This document shows positions 1 through 5,476 of a stretch of 6,115 nt of DNA, piece by piece. This DNA is from an uncultured Collinsella sp. (GTDB lineage Bacteria > Actinomycetota > Coriobacteriia > Coriobacteriales > Coriobacteriaceae), in the NCBI GenBank assembly GCA_902474645.1, contig CABRWN010000129.1, positions 1-6,115 on the forward strand, written 5' to 3'. A model generated the notes under the pieces. It was not told the origin of the DNA. It searched no databases and saw nothing but the letters and a program-made list of their open reading frames with translations. The position numbers and the translations under genes were made by a program. Numbering within the stretch: position 1 is the stretch's first letter; every line of letters begins with the position of its first letter.

Positions 1-541
1 AAAACACCAGCGCGCCGGTCGCCATATTGGTGAGCGCGCACGAGGTGATGATACGATTGGCCGCCGCGATGCGCATGAAGGCAAAGTTCGCCGCAAAAGC
101 CGTTTCTTTGTCGGTGCGATCGAGAATCCAGCGGGCAAGCGTCTCGAGCAGATACGTCTTATCGGTTGCCGCTACCACGCCGAGCATGGGCGTGGACTCC
201 TCGATAAACGGCACCTCCACAGCAGACTCGGCAAGCACGCACACGGGCGCGCCGGCGATCACGAGCTCCTGCACGGCACTCTCCAAGCGGTCGGAACCAC
301 ACGAGAGCACCAGCACCACATCGGTATCGGTCTTTGGAGCAATTCGCTCCTCCCCCAGACGCTCGACGCGCACAATGCCCGAGGTCGTCTGCGGCACAAA
401 GGCATCACGCACCGTCTCGGCCAGAAAGCGCGAGGCGGACGAATCCAGATAGACCGAAACGCGCACCGGCGTATCGGAATCCTTCTTAACGGACGCGCCC
501 ATCTTAAAAGCGCGGGTCAGCTTATCTACGGGAATTTTCAT
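1..541 (-). CDS. Unrecognised protein, last visible gene of the elongasome operon (5' part; 3' end outside window)
   Basis: An ATG at 541-539 opens a frame of 180 complete codons that runs off the left edge. A strong Shine-Dalgarno sequence, GGAGGGG (548-554), lies 6 bases upstream and supports this start. Only 18 bases separate it from the rodA stop codon, so it is probably co-transcribed with the elongasome genes. The N-terminus is basic and soluble (MKIPVDKLTRAFKMG). Residues 25-105 look like alternating strands and helices, with hydrophobic strands around DVVLVLS (74-80) and APVCVLAE (98-105). There is no signal peptide and no P-loop in the visible part. Residues 145-180 are Ala-rich and amphipathic to hydrophobic (AANRIITSCALTNMATGALVF at the end). 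They resemble the start of a DUF697-type membrane-associated segment, but the diagnostic part would lie beyond the edge. That family call is a weak inference and the function is unknown. Confidence 0.75.
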   Translation of the reverse strand, partial: MKIPVDKLTRAFKMGASVKKDSDTPVRVSVYLDSSASRFLAETVRDAFVPQTTSGIVRVERLGEERIAPKTDTDVVLVLSCGSDRLESAVQELVIAGAPVCVLAESAVEVPFIEESTPMLGVVAATDKTYLLETLARWILDRTDKETAFAANFAFMRIAAANRIITSCALTNMATGALVF

Positions 542-547
542 AGCAAA

Positions 548-554
548 CCCCTCC
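548..554 (-). promoter_or_regulatory. Ribosome binding site of the gene downstream of rodA
   Basis: GGAGGGG lies 6 bases before the ATG at 541, inside the 18-base gap after the rodA stop codon (TAA, 562-560). It supports both the start and membership of this gene in the operon. Confidence 0.75.
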
Positions 555-559
555 AGCGG

Positions 560-1786
560 TTACGCGGCGCCCGAACGATGCCGCCATATGGATTGTACGA
601 TACCCACCGTCAGCAGCTGAATCATCATCGAAGACGAACCGAAGCTAATAAACGGTAGCGGAATACCGGTAATCGGCATCATGCCGATGCACATGCCGAT
701 ATTTTCGAAGGTCTGGAACGCCCACATGCCAACGATGCCCACACACGAAAGACGCAAAAACAGTGACTCACACTTAAAGGCCACGCGAATCGTCGAAAAG
801 ATCAGCAGCACGTAGAGGCACAGAAGCAAAAAGGAACCGCAAAAGCCAAAGGTCTCGGACAGGAAGGCGAAGACGAAGTCGGTGTGGAACTCAGGCAGAA
901 AGCCGCCGGCCGACTGCGTCGCATGGCCCAAGCCCTTACCAAAGAAGCCGCCCGAGCCAACGGCGATAAGCGACTGCTGCAGGTTGTAGGCATCGTCCGA
1001 ATCGGCATTATCGGGGTCGATAAAGACCGTCAGACGGTTCATCTGATACTGCTTGATGAGCACATCGTGGCCGAGCAACGAATCAAAGACCGAATCGAGC
1101 GCCAGGACGAGAGCCACCAGGCCCACGAGCAGAGCCAGGGTCGACAGCACCCATTCGCGGCGTGCACCACTCATACAAATGACGATGGCGCCCGAAACCA
1201 GCACGACCAGGCCCGAGCCCAGGTCGCCCATGGCAACGACGGCCAAAAACGGAATGGACAGCATGCCGCAGAGCTTGACGTAGTCGCGAACGGTATCGAT
1301 GCGACCGTTATACTGCGAGCCAAGCGTAGCAATAAAGAAGATGGTGATGAGCTTGGCAAGCTCAACCGGCTGGAATGTCAAGCCGATACCGGGAATCTTG
1401 ATCCAGCCCGTCATGCCCAGACCGCCCGTATAGGACAGACCCGGAATCTTGGGCGAGAGGATCACGATCAGGTCGATGACGAGCAACGCCGTCGAGAAAT
1501 TGGAAATACCGCGCAAGTCGGTACGCCAGACCAACACTGCCAGCACCGCCCCGATGCCGATTCCCAGCAGATGGCGTGAGAACGAGGCATCGGCCTTAAA
1601 CTGCGAAGCCGACCAGATGATGATGGCACCGTAGGCGACGAGCGCCACTGTAGCCACGAGCACACCGATATGGACCTTTTGGCGAAACGTGCCGCGCGAG
1701 GCCGAAAGTTGCTTGTTGACGCGGTCCAGGCTGCTGCGAGAGCCGGTCTTGGTTGAACGGAACAGATCCGCCGGAGAAAAATCCAT
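560..1786 (-). CDS. rodA: Rod-shape-determining SEDS peptidoglycan glycosyltransferase RodA
   Basis: RodA is the polytopic membrane polymerase that joins lipid II disaccharides into glycan strands during elongation, working with a cognate class B PBP. The 408-residue product has about ten hydrophobic segments starting near residue 39. SEDS motifs appear in order: WIKIPGIGLTFQPVELAK (128-145), GDLGSG (187-192), NRLTVFIDP (250-258), QSLIAVGSGGFFGKGLG (271-287), LPEFHTDFVF (297-306, with Asp303 at the position of the proposed catalytic Asp) and NIGMCIGMMPITGIPLPFISFG (362-383). The ATG at 1786 has AGGAGG 5 bases upstream, overlapping the stop codon of the PBP2 gene. Adjacency to mrdA argues for RodA rather than FtsW. 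Departures from the usual consensus are QPVE where QPSE is common, and FGSSS where YGGSS is common. About 38 soluble residues precede the first helix. A RodA/SEDS identity is very secure. Confidence 0.97.
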   Translation of the reverse strand: MDFSPADLFRSTKTGSRSSLDRVNKQLSASRGTFRQKVHIGVLVATVALVAYGAIIIWSASQFKADASFSRHLLGIGIGAVLAVLVWRTDLRGISNFSTALLVIDLIVILSPKIPGLSYTGGLGMTGWIKIPGIGLTFQPVELAKLITIFFIATLGSQYNGRIDTVRDYVKLCGMLSIPFLAVVAMGDLGSGLVVLVSGAIVICMSGARREWVLSTLALLVGLVALVLALDSVFDSLLGHDVLIKQYQMNRLTVFIDPDNADSDDAYNLQQSLIAVGSGGFFGKGLGHATQSAGGFLPEFHTDFVFAFLSETFGFCGSFLLLCLYVLLIFSTIRVAFKCESLFLRLSCVGIVGMWAFQTFENIGMCIGMMPITGIPLPFISFGSSSMMIQLLTVGIVQSIWRHRSGAA

Positions 1787-1791
1787 CGCAA

Positions 1792-1797
1792 CCTCCT
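1792..1797 (-). promoter_or_regulatory. Ribosome binding site of rodA overlapping the mrdA stop codon
   Basis: The minus strand reads TAGGAGG-TTGCG-ATG: the mrdA stop codon TAG (1798-1796) supplies the first bases of AGGAGG, 5 bases before the rodA ATG. Such an overlap fits coupled, roughly matched synthesis of the transpeptidase and its partner glycosyltransferase. Confidence 0.8.
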
Positions 1798-3865
1798 ATC
1801 GAACCGAAGAATCGCCCGAGGCCGAAGAGGTATCGGGCTCGTCATAAATCACACCGAGCACGTCGCGCACGACATGCATCGCGGTATCTGAGCCGCCGCC
1901 GCCCTGCTCCAGGACAGTAGCGATGACATACTTGGGATCATCAGCCGGTGCATAGGCGCAGAACCACGCGTATTCGTCCTCGCCGCTTTTCTCACCCGTG
2001 CCCGACTTGCCGTATACCTGCGGCGTCAGGGTACCAAAGTGCGCCGCCAGGGACGTCGATGCCGTATAAATCACGTCGTGCATGCCGTTGCGAACAAGAG
2101 CCAAATCCGAATCGCTGTTGATCTTGGCCTCCAGACGCTTCTTCTTGCCCTTGCCGTTGTACTTATAGGCATCGCCGTCGCCATCGCGCGACACGGCCGA
2201 CAAAAACACGTGAGGCACGTACTGCTTGCCGCCGTTGGCAAGACCCATATAGGCGCACGCCATCTGCAGGGGCGTCACCAAGATGTCGCCCTGCCCGATG
2301 GCAATGTTGGTCATGTCGCCGGCATTCCACTTGCGGTCCTCGGCAGAGGCGTCGGTGAAGTACGACTCTTTCCACTCGGCATCGGGAATACGGCCCGCGC
2401 CCTCACTCGGCAGATCGATACCGCAGGTCTTGCCTAGACCCCAGCGACGAAAGACCTCCTGCAGGCCCTCGGAATGTTGCTCGTCATAAAAGAACGCCTT
2501 GCCCATGTCGTAGAAGACGGGGTCGCACGAGTTGGCAATACCCGACTGCAGCGTCATGGTGCCGTGGCCGGAATGCAGCCAGCAGTACTTGCCCCACGAC
2601 TTGCCCAAACCCGTCCAATAGCCCGTGCAGTTGGTCGTCTGCCCCGACGTGTAGGTTCCAAACTCAAGACCGGCCAGTGCCGAGAGCGGCTTGATGGTCG
2701 AAGCCGACATGTACTGTCCGCTAATGGCGCGGTTGAGCAGCGGGTGCGAACCCTTGTCATCATTGAGCTCGGTCCACACGTCATTTGAGACGCCGCCGAT
2801 AAAGACGGACGGATCGAACTTGGGCTCGCTCGCCATGCCCAGGATCTCGCCATTGTTGGGATCGAGGCACACCACAGCGCCGTTGCCGGCATTGCTGTAG
2901 CCAGTGGTCTTGGCAAGCTCGATAGCGCTCGCCAGCGCCGTCTCGCAGGCCTGTTGGATCTTAAGGTCGAGCGTGAGCTTAATGTCGGAGCCGGCCTTCG
3001 CGGGCACGGCGCCGGCCTGACCGGTCACATTGCCCGAGGCATCGACCTTGACGGTCTGCTCGCCACGAATACCCTGCAGCAGGTTTTCGTAGTAGCTCTC
3101 AACGCCCGCCTGGCCCACGATATCGCCCGACTGGTACGTAATCTTGCCAGCAGAAGCATCATCATCGCCAGAGGTTTTCTTATTCTGGGCCTCGAGCTGC
3201 TCGGAGGTAATGGTGCCGGTATAACCCAAGATATGGCATGCCGTCTCGCCATATGGATACTGGCGCTCGGTACGCTCGGCAATCTTGACGCCCGGGAACT
3301 CGCCGGCATGCTCCTGAATATAGGCAACCGTGGAGCGACGGACGTCCGTCGCGATGGTATGCAGGCTCTGAGCGCCCTCTGTATTGTCCTGAATATTGCG
3401 AAGGACCGCCACGTAAGGCATTCCAAGCACGTTGGCAAGATGGCGAACCAGAACCTCATCCTCGGCAAGGTCGCGGTAGGCCACGACAGCAAGTGAGGGA
3501 CGGTTCTGGACAAGCGCCACGCCATTGCGGTCGAGGATGCGACCGCGCACAGCGGGTGTGGTAACGGTGCGAGTCTGATTACTATTAGCCTGCTTCTCGT
3601 AATAGTCCGACGAGACCATCTGCATGCCCCACAGCTTGACGGCAAGTGCCGCAAACATCGCGCCAACACCCGCGGTGAGGATGGAAAAGCGGCCCTTAAA
3701 GGCGGTCGCCGCGGTATTGCCCTCGCCCTCGGTGGCGCGCGGGGCCGTTCCATGCTGCGTATCGTAGGTAAAACGGGAATCGCCACGACGCATGATGACC
3801 AGCGCGACCACGATGGCCACAACCAGCACGATACCGGCGATAATAACCGTCATCTGGGAAGACAT
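1796..3865 (-). CDS. mrdA: Penicillin-binding protein 2 (class B transpeptidase of elongation, MrdA type)
   Basis: This is a D,D-transpeptidase that crosslinks the glycan strands made by RodA; it is membrane-anchored and acts outside the cell membrane. The product has 689 residues. An N-terminal hydrophobic helix (about 6-25) is followed by a basic and polar linker and a second helix (about 60-82). Next comes the class B pedestal: RGRILDRNGVAL (107-118), RQYPYGETACHILGYTG (201-217) and the GQAGVESYYENLLQG loop (251-265). The transpeptidase domain runs from about 295 to 675. Its active-site motifs are S389-T-I-K392 (nucleophile Ser389), S446-C-D448 and K620-S-G-T623. SCD/SSD in motif 2 is usual in PBP2 and helps separate it from FtsI. 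The ATG at 3865 has GGAGG (3873-3877) 7 bases upstream. Met5 would sit about 19 bases away, so the first Met is preferred. The gene lies 13 bases after mreD and 9 before rodA. The two N-terminal helices and KSGT instead of KTGT are unusual. Confidence 0.96.
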   Translation of the reverse strand: MSSQMTVIIAGIVLVVAIVVALVIMRRGDSRFTYDTQHGTAPRATEGEGNTAATAFKGRFSILTAGVGAMFAALAVKLWGMQMVSSDYYEKQANSNQTRTVTTPAVRGRILDRNGVALVQNRPSLAVVAYRDLAEDEVLVRHLANVLGMPYVAVLRNIQDNTEGAQSLHTIATDVRRSTVAYIQEHAGEFPGVKIAERTERQYPYGETACHILGYTGTITSEQLEAQNKKTSGDDDASAGKITYQSGDIVGQAGVESYYENLLQGIRGEQTVKVDASGNVTGQAGAVPAKAGSDIKLTLDLKIQQACETALASAIELAKTTGYSNAGNGAVVCLDPNNGEILGMASEPKFDPSVFIGGVSNDVWTELNDDKGSHPLLNRAISGQYMSASTIKPLSALAGLEFGTYTSGQTTNCTGYWTGLGKSWGKYCWLHSGHGTMTLQSGIANSCDPVFYDMGKAFFYDEQHSEGLQEVFRRWGLGKTCGIDLPSEGAGRIPDAEWKESYFTDASAEDRKWNAGDMTNIAIGQGDILVTPLQMACAYMGLANGGKQYVPHVFLSAVSRDGDGDAYKYNGKGKKKRLEAKINSDSDLALVRNGMHDVIYTASTSLAAHFGTLTPQVYGKSGTGEKSGEDEYAWFCAYAPADDPKYVIATVLEQGGGGSDTAMHVVRDVLGVIYDEPDTSSASGDSSVR

Positions 3866-3872
3866 CTACGGG

Positions 3873-3877
3873 CCTCC
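3873..3877 (-). promoter_or_regulatory. Ribosome binding site of mrdA
   Basis: GGAGG within GGGGAGG lies 7 bases before the ATG at 3865, just after the mreD stop codon (TAG, 3881-3879). It supports the long N-terminus of PBP2, which carries the extra hydrophobic helix, and argues that this helix is really translated. Confidence 0.75.
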
Positions 3878-3878
3878 C

Positions 3879-4445
3879 CTATTTGAGCTTGCGGGTCTTG
3901 GGCTTAAAGCGCATACCCGTCTGGCGTCCGCCACGTGCGGAGAATCCATAGCCGGACTGCGGCACGACGCCGGACATCAAAAACGGAATGGCAACCAGGC
4001 CCGTCAGGATCGAGGACGGCAGCGCATGGCCGAAGATCGCCACGACAAAGCTCGTCTCCAAACCCATAAACAGCAAGATGATGCTGTAAATCACATTAAT
4101 GACGAGCGCGAAGGCGCCCACAGTGACACCGCGCGCACTCGGGGTACCGCCCGTCTGACCAACGGCGCTGTGCGCCAGGGCAAAAGAACCCACGGTCAGC
4201 AGGAGCGACATAACGCCCACCGGCACGGCAGCGGACAGGTCATAGAACAAGCCGCTGCAAAAACCGCACACGACGGCACGGGTTGGGTCGCCCGAGAACA
4301 CGCTTAGGCACACCAAGATAATCATGAAGTTGACGCGACCGCCCGCAATGGAGATCTGCGGTGCCAGGCCTGCCTGCAGCAGCACGCACACGATGGCGGC
4401 GATTACAAACGTGCGGGAGCTCATCCCCTGCTCGTGTAGATCCAT
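3879..4445 (-). CDS. mreD: Rod-shape-determining membrane protein MreD
   Basis: MreD is a small integral membrane protein of the elongasome that works with MreC in controlling PBP2/RodA. From the preferred start the product has 188 residues, with about five to six hydrophobic segments (near 10-28, 36-50, 58-75, 77-96, 106-129 and 131-158) and a strongly basic C-terminal tail (RFKPKTRKLK). The motif GFCSGLFYDLSAAVPVGVMS (61-80) matches the family pattern G-x3-GL-x2-DL-x3-P-x-G. Two Met codons compete, at 4451 and 4445. The only good purine tract, AGGGGG at the mreC stop, lies 1 base from the first and 7 bases from the second, so the second is chosen; starting at 4451 would add Met-Ser. Position between mreC and mrdA confirms the identity. 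The sequence is divergent, as is usual for MreD, so the call rests on topology, motif and context. Confidence 0.93.
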   Translation of the reverse strand: MDLHEQGMSSRTFVIAAIVCVLLQAGLAPQISIAGGRVNFMIILVCLSVFSGDPTRAVVCGFCSGLFYDLSAAVPVGVMSLLLTVGSFALAHSAVGQTGGTPSARGVTVGAFALVINVIYSIILLFMGLETSFVVAIFGHALPSSILTGLVAIPFLMSGVVPQSGYGFSARGGRQTGMRFKPKTRKLK

Positions 4446-4452
4446 GGACATG

Positions 4453-4458
4453 CCCCCT
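4453..4458 (-). promoter_or_regulatory. Ribosome binding site of mreD overlapping the mreC stop codon
   Basis: On the minus strand the purine tract AGGGGG begins inside the mreC stop codon (TAG, 4459-4457). It is 1 base from the ATG at 4451 and 7 bases from the ATG at 4445, which favours the latter as the mreD start. The overlap suggests translational coupling to mreC. Confidence 0.6.
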
Positions 4459-5455
4459 ATTCGCTCGAGCCGGAATCGGTCGTCTCGGACGCGTCGGAAC
4501 TGTCATCCGAGCTCTCATCCTTCGACTTGGTCGCAGCATCGCGCGACGTTCCCTGCGGCGTGCTATTAGCGGTGCTCACGTCCTCATCCGAGGCCGACTG
4601 TTCGTCGGTCAGCGAGGTAATGACCAGCACTTCCTCGTTATTCTCGGCCGTGGTCTGAGCGCGCACCACAATGGTGTAGTACACGTCGTTTGCCGATTTC
4701 TCGACCGACGAGACGGTGCCGAGCGGAAGGCCCTTGGGAAACACACCACCGATACCCGAGGTCACGATGATGTCGCCAACCTTAACATCGGAGTCGACGC
4801 TCACGTACTCAAGACGCAGCGTGCCGTCAGCCTGACCCTGCAGCATGCCCTGAGCGCGCGTGTCCTGCACCATAGCGGACACGCCCGAGTTCTCGTCGCC
4901 AATCAGGCGCACGGTCGAAGTTTTGGCCGATACCTCGATAATCTGGCCGATAACACCGGCAGAACTCGTCACGGGCATGTTGATGGTAAGACCGTCGGCA
5001 GAGCCCTTGTCGATAGTAACGGTCGAGGTCCAGGCATCGCCGGAGGCACCAACGATACGAGCAGCGGTCGATTTAAGGTTGTAGGTCGACTGCAGGCCGA
5101 CCAGCCCTTCCAAACGCTCAGCGGTCTTTTGAGCCTCGGAGAGCTCAGCAACCTTAGAGGTCAGTTCCTCGTTTTGCTTCTTGAGCTCGTCGAGCGTGTC
5201 CTGCGACGCTGTAAGGTTAGAGAACACGTTGCCGATGGCATTGAAAGGAGCCGCCACGGCCGAGCCCACAAAGCGCACCGGCGAGGTAATCGTCGTTACG
5301 CCCGAACGCACGGCATGAATCGGTCCTGCCTCGCCCTCGCGGATGTAAAACGTGAGCAGCAACACCGAAATCAGGCTGAAAACAATCAACGGGCGCATAC
5401 CCGTTGATTGTCGCTTGGTATTCAGATTTGTGGAGAAACCCGAAGATCGTGCCAA
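4457..5455 (-). CDS. mreC: Rod-shape-determining protein MreC (TTG start)
   Basis: MreC is a bitopic membrane protein that links MreB filaments to the extracellular synthases and activates PBP2. The 332-residue product has a short basic cytoplasmic N-terminus, a transmembrane helix (about 22-38, LIVFSLISVLLLTFYI), and a coiled coil (about 82-118, with LDELKKQNEELTSKVAEL). A beta-rich domain follows (about 130-283), including IGDENSGVSAMV (185-196) and VKVGDIIVTSGIGGVFPKGL (225-244), both typical of the family. The last 45 or so residues form a Ser/Asp/Thr-rich low-complexity tail. The start codon is TTG (5455-5453), supported by AAGGTGG (5463-5469) exactly 7 bases upstream and by the absence of a nearby ATG in frame until codon 20, next to the membrane helix. 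The gap to the mreB stop is 21 bases and the gap to mreD is 5-11 bases. A perfect hairpin spans codons 15-25. Confidence 0.95.
   Translation of the reverse strand: MARSSGFSTNLNTKRQSTGMRPLIVFSLISVLLLTFYIREGEAGPIHAVRSGVTTITSPVRFVGSAVAAPFNAIGNVFSNLTASQDTLDELKKQNEELTSKVAELSEAQKTAERLEGLVGLQSTYNLKSTAARIVGASGDAWTSTVTIDKGSADGLTINMPVTSSAGVIGQIIEVSAKTSTVRLIGDENSGVSAMVQDTRAQGMLQGQADGTLRLEYVSVDSDVKVGDIIVTSGIGGVFPKGLPLGTVSSVEKSANDVYYTIVVRAQTTAENNEEVLVITSLTDEQSASDEDVSTANSTPQGTSRDAATKSKDESSDDSSDASETTDSGSSE
5382..5411 (-). repeat. Perfect 12-bp inverted repeat (hairpin) in the 5' coding region of mreC
   Basis: The arms ACAATCAACGGG (5382-5393) and CCCGTTGATTGT (5400-5411) are exact reverse complements separated by 6 bases. 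In the mRNA sense the stem covers codons 15-25 of mreC, just before and into the transmembrane helix, and the loop contains the AUG of Met20. Downstream on the minus strand the stem runs into a short GTTTTC. That is too few T residues to call a terminator, but it could act as a pause or attenuator between mreB and the rest of the operon. Confidence 0.7.
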
Positions 5456-5462
5456 ATGGAAT

Positions 5463-5469
5463 CCACCTT
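5463..5469 (-). promoter_or_regulatory. Ribosome binding site of mreC that fixes a TTG start
   Basis: On the minus strand AAGGTGG is followed by 7 bases (ATTCCAT) and then TTG. The spacing is ideal and no in-frame ATG or GTG sits at a usable distance, so the TTG at 5455 is the initiation codon. The site lies in the 21-base mreB-mreC gap. Confidence 0.8.
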
Positions 5470-5476
5470 TTGGAAA

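Noticed and set aside
27..452. Plus-strand open frame (141 codons) at the left edge
   Set aside because: The minus-strand frame here is open, has a good ribosome binding site and follows rodA directly. The plus-strand product is Ser/Thr/Arg-rich without structure.
884..1579. Plus-strand open frame (231 codons) opposite rodA
   Set aside because: It is antisense to conserved RodA motifs. Its product is highly polar (Gln, Arg, Asp, His) with no domain and no persuasive ribosome binding site.
2954..3496. Plus-strand open frame (180 codons) opposite the PBP2 pedestal domain
   Set aside because: It is a shadow of the mrdA reading frame, with no family resemblance.
4361..5407. Long plus-strand open frame (348 codons) opposite mreC and the mreD start
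   Set aside because: It lies wholly antisense to clearly real genes. Its product is rich in Arg and His with no recognisable motif, as expected from the complement of GC-rich codons.
5376..5411. Intrinsic terminator between mreB and mreC
   Set aside because: The stem is perfect, but the following T-run is only four bases and the hairpin lies inside the mreC coding region, so it is reported as a hairpin of unknown role.
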